NCBI GenBank assembly: GCA_037577475.1
Contig: CM075192.1
Location: 14,603,908-14,667,907 of the forward strand
From: Chaunax sp. Z400
Lineage: Eukaryota > Chordata > Actinopteri > Lophiiformes > Chaunacidae
Length of the DNA stretch: 64,000 nt
Direction: 5' to 3'
The notes beneath the pieces were generated by a model. That model was not told where the DNA came from and did not search any database. It saw only the letters and a program-made list of their open reading frames with translations. The translations under genes and the position numbers were made by a program. Positions within the stretch are counted from its first letter, which is position 1, and each line of letters opens with the position of its first letter. Shown here piece after piece: positions 12,640-23,780 of the stretch.

Positions 12640-13105
12640 AGACAGTTAGGGGGATCGGCTTTGCCTCTCCCTCCTCTGTGTGTTTTCTTGTTGTTGCCTC
12701 TTCCTAGTGTTTCTTGTTTGCTCCCAGTCTGTCTCTCTCTGTGTGTATGCTGGGCGGGGCCTCCTGGTTTCCCTTTCCTGATTCCACCTGCTTATTTGCA
12801 GCTGATCACTAATCAATCCTATGCAGTCCTTAACCCCGGCTCAGACATCCAGACTCTGCCAGATTGTTCAATCACGTATGCGGTACAGACGCCTCGGCCT
12901 ACTTTCATCTTTTTTGATAGTTTGTTTATGTCTCAGTTTACTAATCCACCGGGAATACCAGGCTCATCATTTGTCAGTCTGGATTACTCACCCAAAGTCT
13001 GCTCCACTCTGCCATACCCATCTACCTTCAGATTAAGCTACAATAAACTGCCATTGAACCATTCTCCTTGTCTTGGTCTCTGTTTGCATTTGTATCCGGC
13101 CCGTG
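12640..13105 (+). mobile_element. LTR-like relic (possible solo LTR)
   Basis: The segment is richer in GC and pyrimidines than its surroundings. It ends with a polyadenylation-like CAATAAACTGCC followed by CTTGTCTTGGTCTCTGTTTG, an arrangement seen in the R-U5 part of many fish Gypsy-type LTRs. No gag or pol coding remains beside it. The two boundaries and any target-site duplication are not clear to me, so this is a moderate-confidence call. The 187-residue open frame across it has no domain. Confidence 0.45.
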
Positions 13106-13455
13106 TATCTTTTGGTAATTTGATTTTCAAAACAGATACAGTATAAATACACGAAAAACAAGTGGTTATTTGATTTTTCGTTTTAAAATACAAAAGCCAT
13201 GGCTGAAATGCAAGACCTTTTCCTTTTCATAGCCAAAAAGGGAAATTTAAAAAAAAAGAAAATTAAAAAAGCCGATTTGATTTTCGTTTTCTATTTCGAA
13301 TTATAAAAATAAAATCACTAGAAAACAGAAACACAGAAACTGTTTTCAGAGACCGGATGCGGTCTTCTGGCTACAAAACAAGAGAGCCAAATGCTAATGT
13401 GGGTCTGCCGGTGGGCCAGAGCTGCTTGATGGATGAAATGAAACATTTCTGCATA

Positions 13456-13650
13456 GTAGAATGTTCAATGTTCTCTTAGAATGTTCAGTGTTCTCATGAT
13501 AGAATATTCAGTGTTCTCATAATAGAATGTTCAGTGTTCTCATAATAGAATGTTCAGTGTTCTCTTAAAATGTTCAGTTTTCTCATGATAGAATGTTCTG
13601 TGTTCTCATAATATAATGTTTAGTGCTCTTATGATAGAATGCTCAGGACA
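13456..13650 (+). repeat. 23-bp minisatellite, about 8-9 units
   Basis: The unit is close to TAGAATGTTCAGTGTTCTCA plus TAA. Some units lack the last few bases (those ending TTCTCT), giving an alternation of about 23- and 18-19-bp repeats. Units diverge mostly by single substitutions. It lies in gene-free DNA. Confidence 0.9.
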
Positions 13651-15369
13651 CCAGCTGCATGCAGTGGGGTGTAGATGCCAACTCATTTTCTAGCATATAG
13701 GACAGCCTATGTGGCACTGCATTTCATTTTGTTCATCAGAAAAGCACCCTGGAGGACACTTTATCATGTTATCTCCACTGGAAGGGTCCTTTAGGGGGTA
13801 CTTTCCTTTTGTCAGATTGTTTTTCATTATTGGAGTCTCACCATTTTCTGATTTATAATCACTGTCATTGAATTTGTTGTCCTGTTTTCACCATTGTTTC
13901 CAGAAATAACCTCAAAGGCAATCTGCTAACTTCATCCTTTCAGTGGAAGTTGATTTAACATGCTGCATTGTTGTGCAGCTACATGCAGAGTGAGGGCTAA
14001 AGTGTCATTTGATGTTTATGTTGTTTACTATAGTGCAGTAAATCAGTGTTGGGGTAACATATGGGGATTTCTTTTCTGTTTCAAATATGTGTTTCACCCC
14101 TAATACAACTTTGTCAAATACAAATGTTTTAATGCCAGTGCTTCCTCTCTCAGGTTTTGTTTTCAATACGAAATTTTAGTTTTGATGCCAAAATTCATTG
14201 TCGGTGTTCTGGCCCCATAGCAACATATTCTAAAAGTAACATATTATAGCAGACATAATTTCACAACATAACCAAGTAATATAACATGTTACTAGTAGGA
14301 CTTCTGTCATACATTTACTCTATCAAGTAACTCTTTCATATCTCTGAAAAGCTGCAGGTGATTGTATCTCTTAAAGAAGATTTGTAGTCCATCTTTATTT
14401 TTAAAAATAAATCCATAATGATGAATACACAGCTGAATGTCTTCTTTGATTATTTATCCAATTATCCTTGGTGAAAACAGTTCTTGTTCTTGTTAGCATG
14501 TTTGTTAGCCATCCACTGACAATCCCACTACGTCACAGTTTCGACCAATCAGAGACTTTGTTGCAGACTTGTCGACCAATCAGAGAGATTCTAACTGAAA
14601 GCCTCTCTTAGGCTATGCAGTATTGCCCAGCACTGGATTTGTAATGAACTGCAATGAACCTGAGCTTCTGTGTCTTGATTACTGAGTATGAAACATTACC
14701 TTCTTCTGTTTTATGTCTATAGTCTCATGCGTCTTTGCAAAATGTAGTGTAGTTAGTAATGCATTACACTAAACAGATAGTAGTCCATTAAAGTAACTTA
14801 TTATTTGTAATTTGTAAAATTACATTTTGAAAGTTACTTGATTCTATAACATATCTATGTATCTAATGATGTCAGCATATGCTACAAGATGATGTTTGCC
14901 TTTCAGAATGTCACCATAAAAACAATGAGGAAAATCTGTTTTTTTCTGAAAGTTTTTGAATTTTTTTTGAATTTTTTTGAATCAGAAATTTGTCAGGGCC
15001 ATGTCAGGGCCTGGAAGAGTCTCAAGAGCACTATAGTAAGGACAAGGGCTCAAATTCAAGGCCACCTGGTTTATGGTTGATTTCTTAACTTGCAACACAA
15101 TGCTCCCCTCTACTGGTCTGCAGAATAACATGATGCTGACACAGTACAGCGTCAGTGTGAGGAGATGTGAGATCTCAGCCCAGCATATTTCATTGTTTAA
15201 TGAGAGTACATGGCGATGTGGAGTGTATCTATGAATGAAATATCAATTTAAAGCAATTTCTAGATGTTACAATGGTAAATTAAATATAACAAAAACCTGT
15301 TTGAATCGAGAACTAACAGAGGCAAAAGAGAAAACAACACACTTGTTGTCACAAAGTTGCCATTTTTCT
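13651..15369. other. intergenic, no gene recognised
   Basis: No exon was found. Two CGACCAATCAGAGA copies about 34 bp apart at 14543-14590 form a small local duplication. Confidence 0.45.
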
Positions 15370-15375
15370 TTTAAT
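15370..15375 (-). terminator. camkk1: candidate polyadenylation signal of camkk1
   Basis: An ATTAAA hexamer on the minus strand lies about 370 bases past the camkk1 stop codon. It is the nearest standard or common-variant hexamer that I noticed in the right orientation. There is no independent support. Confidence 0.35.
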
Positions 15376-15743
15376 CATTCAAAGTGATTCTTTAAAATAA
15401 GAATGTTTAATATCTTCAACAGCTGTAGGGAAATGTAAAAATATTCAAAGTAAATACATCATATTAGATCATCAATAATTACATCTATAATCGAAATATG
15501 AACAAAACAGCACACAAGCAGATTAAAATTGAACCTGGTTTGTGATCATTTTAAGTATTTACTGAACTATGCATATTTTTGATATTTAATATATGAAAGA
15601 ATTGTTAAAGTTTTATGCACTATTGTGAGAAAACATGTTTGCACATCAAGCAGGGAGCAAAAGTAAAATTAGGAGAGAATTAAAAAAATAAAGAAGGTCG
15701 GTAAATAATCATCTGCACACTGTCTTCTTTTTCATGTGTTATT

Positions 15744-18700
15744 TTAATCTGTGCTCTCTGTAAACGTATCGTCTTCATACAAGTCCTCCAACTCTCCATC
15801 TCTGCTCCCCTCGTTGCTGATCTTCCTGTGGGTGACAAATGCTCAGTCACGTTGTTGAAAGTACTCAGTGAGATTGTAGATGGGAGGAGGGGAGGAGGGT
15901 CGATGTCATAGAGAAAGCTACATGTCCTCTACAGCACAACTCATCACTTTTTATTCACATTAACCTCAGGAGGAAGCAAGAGAGACAGGAAAGTCAACAC
16001 AAAAACAACAACAGTGACTGTCCATTTATTTTGGGTACAGCTCGTTGTTGGGAGCTTTGTCTTGTCTTGTCTCTCTTAAATCCTCTTAAGACTGAACAAA
16101 CAGCCGATGAGCTGTGCTGTGTATGAAGTGCATGAGCTCAGCCTCTAACAGCTTTTATCAAATTTACCTCAAGGCAGGATGAATCTGAGGCGAAGACCCC
16201 AATAAGCCCCAGGAACCACTGCAAGAAGGAGACGAAATGTAAGAGGCCAGAATTTATGTTGATTTGCAAAACAAAATAAACACAGATTTCATCGTGTTTA
16301 GAGGCAAAATCCGTTTCTTCAGACAGTTTGGAAAATAATTTTGGAAAATAAGGGTCATTTTACTTAGAGTTATTGTGCAAGATTTTGCCATTTACATATC
16401 ACATGTGTCAGATGGACAGATATCTGCATATCACTGTGGAAGACTGCACTGCTGTAGGTGTTGGTGTTGGTGCCTGGGCATGTGTGGAGGTGGATGCACT
16501 GCAGCTCCACAACTCCTCACATGGTGGTGTAATTAGAACTGGTTTCTTAATGGAAAAGAAAAGCAGCATAGCCATTACTGCTGCTGCCCGTATTCAAAGA
16601 TTAATAGATATGATGATAGATCTAATATATTTGACATGTGAGAGACACCATGTACCTATAAAGTATCTAACAGACTGGTTTATTTTTATCCAAGCATCTG
16701 CTCACAGCTTTGTTTTGAGGCCTAATCACAGAGCTGGCAGTTTGGCTGGATGGAGCTGGCAGGATTTGCATAGCAGGCTACTTACGTAAGAAGACCTCCT
16801 GGGGCAGACATGGACCTCTCTGCCCGTCTGCCCTGACACTCAAAGGGATTACTGAAAGACCGCTTCCTCAGCATGGACTTCACCAGAATCTGCAGTGCAC
16901 ATCAGACACAATGACAAAACAACACATTTTCACATGGTGAAATAAATCTCCACACCTAAAGACCATGTATTTAATACCACCACCACTTTTAAATTTGGCA
17001 AATTTGTGATATTTTAATGTGACATCTCTTTAAAATGTTGAGATCTCTTTAGAAGATGCATTTCTCCTTACAGTATGTCTTTAAGACTATGGTGGAAATG
17101 AGATTTGAAGAAAAGGCCTGAAACAGGTTAAAGTTATACTCCCACTCAGTATTTTCCTGCTCAAGGCGTGTGAAGAATTTTCAAAGTAACTATTCTACAG
17201 CCTGATAATACGGTCATATTTTTAGCACAGCGGAATACAGAGAACAATTCCGATTTTAAGCCAGTGAAGGGTGAAAAATATGAAGTAAACAAAGGGCCAT
17301 TTTGAAATTCGGTGACGTCACGCGGAAGTATGTCTTCCACCAAGGGCTTCCCCAGATTTCCAGGCCACGCAAGGCCCCACGCGCATGCGCAGAAGTTTCA
17401 AATCTGCCAGAACATGGAGAAGAGAAGGCGTGGACGACCTAAAATAACAGACAGTGTGAGGAAAAGGCGTCGAGTATCTGAACAAAAGAAACGGAGAGCA
17501 AAAGGTAGGAAATCCAAAACAAATCTTCCCACAGAATTCCCTTTTGTTAGGCATGTTTTCATTTGAATTATGCATTGAAACTTGACCAAATAATAAAATG
17601 ATATCTATAAATTGATATGCCGCATTTTGGGTGGAATGCTGTACGCCTTTGGCTGTTAGTTGAGTGGGAGTATACCTTTAATGTAAATACTGAAACTGAG
17701 ATATTTCATTTGAAATTCCAACCGGCAACAACTGTGCATCTTTAAAGTATGAAATATTGACCAGAGAGGGAGCGATGTGGAACTCACCATAGTGGAAAGG
17801 CTGGTGATGAGTTTGACGCTGTTCTGCACCTCCTCCTCACTGACCTCCACCGCCGTGCAGTGATCCTCCTCCAGAGGAAGAGGATTGGAGCCATTCTCTG
17901 TCACCCACGGATGGAGCTGTAACAACACAAACACTCTAATGTCACGATGAAAAAGTAACACAAACTGATATTGAACATGCATTTTATATAATATCAATCA
18001 GACGCAGTCTTTTTCCCTGTCACCTTCATTTCAGGGATGGTGATTCTTGTTACAGGGTTTTTATCCAGCATCATTTGAATGAGCTCCTTCAATCCATTGC
18101 TTATCAGTGGCCTGTGAAGAAAATTGCAGAACATTACAGCTCTGTCTCCTAGAAATTAGGTTTATATACTGTACAACTAATTTGCAAGAGCAAATATGTC
18201 TAAAAAGGAAACACGATGTGACATTAACGTACAGTAACATATACACTCACAAACAATGATGTTCCCCTAATCTTAACCAAATTATTTATTTGGCCTAAAG
18301 CCAGAGTCTGGTTCAAACTGTGGCTTTTGGTGTCAGACTGCACTTTTCATGCCCACCGTCCACCTTGACCGACTCGCTGTGACTTAAATGCAGCCCATAA
18401 ATGCAGGATTTCATTCAGTCAAATGTGTCTGAACAGAATCCAGCCAGCCATTAGTTGTCCCTTATAGAACATTTCCTTTTGCAAATTAGTAGTATATAAA
18501 TATAATTTTTAGGACACTGGATTGCATTTTACAGATAGACATGTTTTTGACATTTTCCCTGCTGACAAATAATCACAAGTACAAAAAAAAAAAAAAGTGG
18601 AAAAGACCGAATAATAGAAATAGTATTAATATTTGCAGCATTTCTAGAATTGAGCCACAGCTAATGTTTATTAATTCCACCTTAGTTGTTCCTGCATTGA

Positions 18701-21638
18701 CCAGTGATCAATTTGGGGAAAATAAAGAAACATAATTGATCTGACGTGGCATTTTTTTCTCACATTTTTTTCAGTGGGCCCCTGTTAAGATAACATGCAT
18801 ACTGTAGTGTTACATCATCATACGACATAGAGCAGAAAGACAACAGCAGTGAATATGGAATAGAAATAGCTGGTTTCATTACAATCACCAGTATCACTCA
18901 CCAATAAATGATCTACTTGATATTCATAGTTATATTATGATATTCACATCTACTGTAACATCTTTACAAGTTCATCAATCAAAGGCACCTGCTGCAAGAT
19001 GCAGTCATTTACTGGAGAAAAACCTACAGGAATCTAGAGTCTATGGTTTGAACTGATAGTATGATTTAATGTTGTGGCTACATCTTATTCATTTCATTAG
19101 TATTTATAATTATTATGATGTAAATTCTTACGTCTCTGGAAACTCCACAGCTTTGTTCTTGATCTTGTTGTGCAGATTTATGATGTATTCATCATAAAAA
19201 GGGCACTGGAAAAGGACAGACAAATTGAAATATTCAAAATGTTGCTGTTTTTTTTTTTGTTCTACGTGTATTTTGCTCTCAACTTCATTACCTTGCCAAA
19301 GACGAAACAGTACAGCGTGACTCCCATTGCCCACACATCTAACGCCTAGTAAGCAAACACAGTAATTATCAGGTTTATTACTGAGAAGGTCTCAGAAGGT
19401 ATTTGGACATCATTTCTCATTCTTAAATTCTGTCGGCTATGACGAGTCACATCCAAAACGTACGGTACACTATGTTTTCAAGGATTACCATTGTCTGTTT
19501 CCCTGCAGGTCTTTTTGTCTCACCTTTCCAGTGAAGCTCTGCTCGTGTTCAGTCATCATCTCAGGGGCCATGAAAGCCGGCGTCCCTGCCGTGCTCGATA
19601 GGAGGGCGTCCGTCCCCTCAAACTCGTTGCTCACTCCGAAGTCAGCAATCTTAACATGACCGTCATCACCCAGCAGCAGGTTGGAGGGTTTGATGTCCCT
19701 GTGGATGATCTTGTGGTAGTGCACTAGAAATGCAGAGGGTACATAGGAGTTAAAGTGTTTATTGTCTCCTGAGCAGCAAGGAAATATCAGCTTTATTGTG
19801 ATTTTAGAACAGCTATAAGAACTGTAGTGTTTTTGGTATAAATATAGACATATGCAACCACAGTTTTCTTTTTTAAAACATGCAAAATATCAATAATTAT
19901 ATTTCTTTGTCTTGGACAGTACAGTGTATCTAATAGGTCTTAAACAGTAGCTAAATGAGCCATTCACTGTGCAAGTACTAGAAAGAATCCTAATGATTCA
20001 ATTTTAGATGAAATCCTAACTCACAGTACTCTATTCCCAGGACGACGTCTCTGAAGTAAAAGTGAGCCTGCTCCTCTGTGAAAGGGTCATCTGTCGGTAC
20101 CTCCATCACCGGGCTGAACGACATGAGAGGTGAAGAAAGGAAGGTATGTATAGATTTTACGTCATAGGTGAATTCAAATGGGAAAATTAACACAGTCTGG
20201 GAATGTGGCAGAATATACGAATGCACAATGCAGAATCAGAATCAGAATCATACCCTTTTGTCATCAATTCGAAGGCTTGAGGACAAATAATCAGAATTCA
20301 ATGACTCCCTCACTTACTGACATTTACATACTTTGTTGAATTCAATTACTGCAAAAGGGATGAATGAGCCCCTACCCATATGAAGTCCATCTTCATCAGG
20401 ATCATCAAGCACCTGCAAGACAAGTTAATTCTCATGTCCTGCACTGTTTCACACAAGCATATGAGGTCCAGTTAGTAATTTGTACAATTGGAATTATTAT
20501 TATAGCTCTTGTGTGGGTTTTAAAGGCCTTTTCTCACCCATGGTGCACCCACACAGGTGATGTCACTTATTTTGGCTGTTTAGGTTGGTTGTAATTCATT
20601 TCAATTATTTTCCCGTCATGTCAACTCAAGTCAGATATTTTTTTATATTGTAATTGTTTATATAGTGCCAAATCATAACAAAAGTGCACATGCAAAAAAA
20701 AAAAAACACGCTATTATTATTGATCAGCAGGTGAGGACTGAGTCATCTGACTGACCTCAACAAGTTTAACAACATTATGATGGTCCAGTTTCTTCAGGAT
20801 GGCGATCTCTCTATACACTTTCTCCAGAGGCAACATGGCTTTAGGGAGCGGATCCTGTGGCAAGTTTGATCCTTGAGGAGGCAGGCGTCCTAAAATCACA
20901 CACAATAACAAAACACATCACCAAATGAATAACAAAAACTCATTCATTTAAATGTTTGTTTTTTTTCACTCACGAAAAAATCCAAACTGCCTCATCAGCT
21001 TCTTCTTTGAAACAACTTTCATTGCCTGAATAAAGAGATAAAGCAAATGATGGTCAAGACCAAGTGACATGTAAACATAAACACACCGTCTCTAAGCTTT
21101 GACTTACATAGTACTGTTCTGAATCTTCATTATAAGCTAGTCTCACCACTCCGTAGGAACCCTGCCATGTAGAAATAGCAAAGTTAGCTTCATAAATGTA
21201 TCACGTCTGTTTCAGCCTTCTCATGTACAGTACTGATTCATCACCTTTCCAATTTCTTTGTTTAACTTATACTGGTTGAGCTGGACACAATCCTGTGGAA
21301 AATAAAAAGAGACTTTAATCTTTAAAGGTTTAAAGGATTAAAACTATGTAGAATTAAGTCATTAATCCAACCCTAAGAATAATTCCATAGCTCCTCACAT
21401 CAGCATCTGTGATGGACACACGTTTGGTCTCGATGGTGGGCTGTCGAGCGATGCGGCTCCCTCTCTCCTGCAGTGACAGCTTCCTGTTTGAGAGTAGAGC
21501 GCTCTGAGAGCTGGCGGTCCTTGTGGGACCCGACCTATAGCCATTTGGTGTGGCCACGTTCATGGCAGCCACCAAGTCGGCCAGCTCACTGTGATGCTCT
21601 GAGTCCAGCTCTGGCCTGCAGACAGTGTTTGCGCTCAT
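15744..21638 (-). CDS. camkk1: calcium/calmodulin-dependent protein kinase kinase 1
   Basis: CaMKK1 is a cytosolic Ser/Thr kinase that, when bound by Ca2+/calmodulin, phosphorylates the activation loops of CaMKI, CaMKIV and related kinases. Sixteen phase-matched exons give 485 aa (human about 505). Visible in order: a PKA-type site RKLS; glycine loop GKGSYG (95-100); catalytic AMK lysine 117; a Pro-rich insert at about 132-155 typical of CaMKKs; HRD at 233-235; DFG at 253-255; GTPAFMAPE (272-280); and a calmodulin-binding/autoinhibitory stretch with ILVKSMLRKRSF (408-419). The SSTAGTPAF loop and the insert favour CaMKK1 over CaMKK2. The start ATG at 21638 has a strong context (ACCACCATGA). 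Exons: 21399-21638, 21245-21292, 21108-21161, 20974-21025, 20756-20889, 20376-20412, 20254-20275, 20025-20113, 19524-19723, 19292-19345, 19132-19205, 18024-18111, 17788-17916, 16786-16889, 16168-16218, 15744-15825. The last two exons give an acidic tail ending TFTESTD. I cannot tell which fish duplicate it is. Confidence 0.95.
17296..17390 (+). promoter_or_regulatory. promoter-like cluster inside the transposon
   Basis: Within 95 bases lie GGCCATTTT (YY1-like), TGACGTCA (CRE/ATF, 17313-17320), CGGAAGT (ETS, 17323-17329) and GCGCATGCGC (NRF1, 17381-17390). The block is GC-rich in an AT-rich intron. An ATG with a basic reading frame follows at 17414. This is the arrangement of a TATA-less CpG promoter, here probably the transposon's own. 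Confidence 0.6.
17414..17504 (+). pseudogene. transposon first-exon fragment, basic AT-hook-like
   Basis: From the ATG at 17414 the frame reads MEKRRRGRPKITDSVRKRRR and continues with more lysine and arginine to a donor-like GGTAGG at 17504/17505. The RGRP core resembles an AT-hook. Similar basic first exons precede transposase genes in other fish elements (family knowledge). The rest of the transposase is missing before the right inverted end, so this is a broken remnant. Confidence 0.5.
20634..20692 (-). mobile_element. end fragment of a common teleost repeat
   Basis: The core TATAGTGCCAAATCATAAC and the flanking AT-rich tail are, in inverted orientation, the terminus of the same high-copy fish repeat seen at 10357-10505. 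It sits in the intron between camkk1 exons 20756-20889 and 20376-20412. Confidence 0.55.
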
Positions 21639-21658
21639 GGTGGTTCGTTCTGGTTCTC

Positions 21659-21706
21659 TCACAGACGAACGCCCCAGCAAGGCAGAAGCAGCAGAGGATG
21701 CGTCAT
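21659..21706 (-). promoter_or_regulatory. camkk1: upstream open reading frame in camkk1 5' UTR
   Basis: Four bases into the exon that carries the camkk1 start, an ATG opens a 15-codon frame (MTHPLLLLPCWGVRL) that stops 20 bases before the main ATG, in a different frame. It would be on every transcript using the acceptor at 21710/21711. Its start context is weaker than that of the main start. Confidence 0.6.
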
Positions 21707-22575
21707 TGCGCTGTGAGGAAGAATTAGAGAGACTTCAAATCACGCACAATTGGTTTGATTCTCCAACAACACAGCATGCTGATGAGCTTTTTACTCTCAC
21801 ATCTCAGACCATGGAGCGTCATTAAATGCATCCACACTGAGGAGTTTTCAAAACTCTCCTAAATGGCACAGCCAAATTATTCCCATTTTAATTGGTGAAG
21901 TTTCAGCTCTCATCTTTCAGATGTAAACGATGTTGTCGATAATAAATTTGTAGATAATGGGTAGAAACTCATGATCACACAATTATGACAGAATAAAGGA
22001 CCACAGATGTCTTATTTTAGAAATGCTTTCTCCTTTAAATAGCATTAATCGCTGTGCCCTGAATGAATCGGGTTGATTTGTTGTCATGTTGAATCTTCCC
22101 TTTTACATAGAAGTGTTAGAAGATGTGAAATCATCATCCCGAATATTTGTGTAAATGACTGTCTTCTCCTAAACTTTGAAGTCTCTCAACACCAAAGCTG
22201 CGGCTGGAAACCAGAAAAGAGTCAGACCACTGCTTTCTTGTTCTCTTTTAACAGACGGCACACGGATTAGAGGTCAAAACACTGAAAACTGTCTAGCAGT
22301 GAAATAAATTCTACATAACATAAAACATAAATTCTTATGTAACAAACCAAGTAAATTCACAACACTTGCACACTACATAAGGCTATTACTTTAGGAGCAC
22401 ATGTTACATAAAAAAATCTATATAAAACTATGAAACATGTATATTGAAAATAACAAACAATGTCCTAAATGCATCTGACCCCCCCCCCCTTTAATATATA
22501 TCACACTAATAAAATATCAAGATCGAATATAAAAGATATAATATAAAATAAATATGAGGTCAATTATCTACTCAC

Positions 22576-22720
22576 ACAGCGGAGGTGTCCTGTGTTGAGG
22601 GCTGCTGTGGTCAGTCTGCATGCTGTCCTGTTGTTCTCGGGAGAAAAGTCCTCTGCGTCTCAGTGCAGGACTTTCACTGATGAGAGGCAGCTCTGCACCG
22701 CCCGTCTTAAGGATTAACTC
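22576..22720 (-). promoter_or_regulatory. camkk1: probable noncoding first exon and promoter of camkk1
   Basis: A donor GCTGT|GTGAGT at 22575/22576 on the minus strand fits the acceptor TTCCTCACAG at 21711 before the coding start, leaving a 5' UTR intron of about 865 bases. A CTATATGTAG element near 22724-22733 could be a weak TATA box. The transcription start is not determined, so the upper boundary is approximate. Confidence 0.5.
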
Positions 22721-22733
22721 GAGCTACATATAG

Positions 22734-23780
22734 CAGAGTTATTCTGAGCATAGCCTGCAGTGCATACCTGAAGAGAAGGCTGCAGGAGATACACATAACC
22801 CCAGACTAACCCCACAGTGACTGGATGTCAATAAACCATGAGTTAGTCTGAATGGAACAAACATACCAAACACTTTACACATACAGTATGTATATTCTCT
22901 GACTGTTCTGTATTCCATATATTATTATAATACAGGAAATATGATAATAATATACTGTATGCTGTTATACTGTACATAAATGAAAAGGCTACTCAAAATC
23001 CATGTATTGATCTTAAGGCCTGAAAATTATAAAACCCAAAGTTAAAGGTTTGCACCTGCAGCATGGGAATAAAGTTATTTTTAAAGGTCAGTAAACATTA
23101 TACATGATGAAAATGAAACACATTTTGAAAACAGTCGTGATAAAAAGTAAAGCTAAACATCTATATCCCCACCACCCGATGCCTGTTTCTAATGTGCATA
23201 CTTTTAGAAACAGAGACAACATTCATGAATAAACAGAAACAGTTATGTTACAACTGATGTTAACATAAAGCTTCAACATTTAATAAGCTTAGGAGCTGCC
23301 TGTATTCTAGACTGTAGTAGTACTACTGCAGTATTACTGTGTTTTAGACTGTAGTAGTATACTGCAGTACTACTGTGTAGACTGTGGTAGTACTACTGCA
23401 GTACTACTGCAGTACTGTGTTTTAGAGTGCAGATGTTGGAGATAGAAGTGTGCAACGGTCAGTTGATCTGTTGTTCTGCATGTTTTAAAACCACAAAGTG
23501 GTTTACATGATTGAATCCGACTGAAAACATTTTCTAAACAGAGAGGCAAATCAGAAAAATAAACCAACAAAAGAACACAACTGCACACATTGAAAATCTG
23601 AAAGTAAACACGTAGCTTTTAAGGATGTCAAAGTCATTAAGTACCCTCTAATGCTCATATAATACAGGCCTATATTTTTCCAACAGTCCTTGAATGCAAC
23701 ATTTCACATTGCGCCCCATCAGGACGAGTCAGGAATAAACAGGTGCCAGACTGATGAAGAAAACAGCATCAAGTGTCATC
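22734..23780. other. divergent intergenic region between camkk1 and vps37d
   Basis: Camkk1 reads leftward and the VPS37 gene reads rightward from this roughly 1-kb spacer. I see no shared CpG-type promoter motif. A palindrome-rich local repeat lies at 23307-23426. Confidence 0.55.
23307..23426 (+). repeat. three-unit palindromic tandem repeat
   Basis: Three units of about 33-45 bases begin AGACTGTAGTAGTA (the third AGACTGTGGTAGTA) and contain the self-complementary blocks GTAGTACTAC and TACTGCAGTA. Two of the three end in GTGTTTTAGA. Each unit can fold on itself. Confidence 0.8.

Larger units (their letters stand above)
17128..17681 (+). mobile_element. 554-bp DNA transposon with 21-bp inverted ends, in camkk1 intron
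   Basis: The ends TTAAAGTTATACTCCCACTC (from 17128) and, on the other strand, TTAAAGGTATACTCCCACTC (from 17681) match at 20 of 21 positions. TTAA sits at both outer edges, so a TTAA or TA target duplication is possible. The interior holds a promoter-like block and a short basic open frame with a splice donor, but no catalytic domain. It lies between the camkk1 exons at 17788-17916 and 16786-16889, in the opposite orientation. I read it as an internally deleted DNA transposon. The superfamily is not assigned. Confidence 0.75.

Noticed and set aside
12583..13146. 187-residue open frame as a gene
   Set aside because: It has no domain and overlaps an LTR-like repeat and a retroelement tail. Codon usage looks like translated repeat.
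13441..13650. CRISPR-like array
   Set aside because: The units are directly adjacent with no unique spacers, and the host is a vertebrate. It is a minisatellite.
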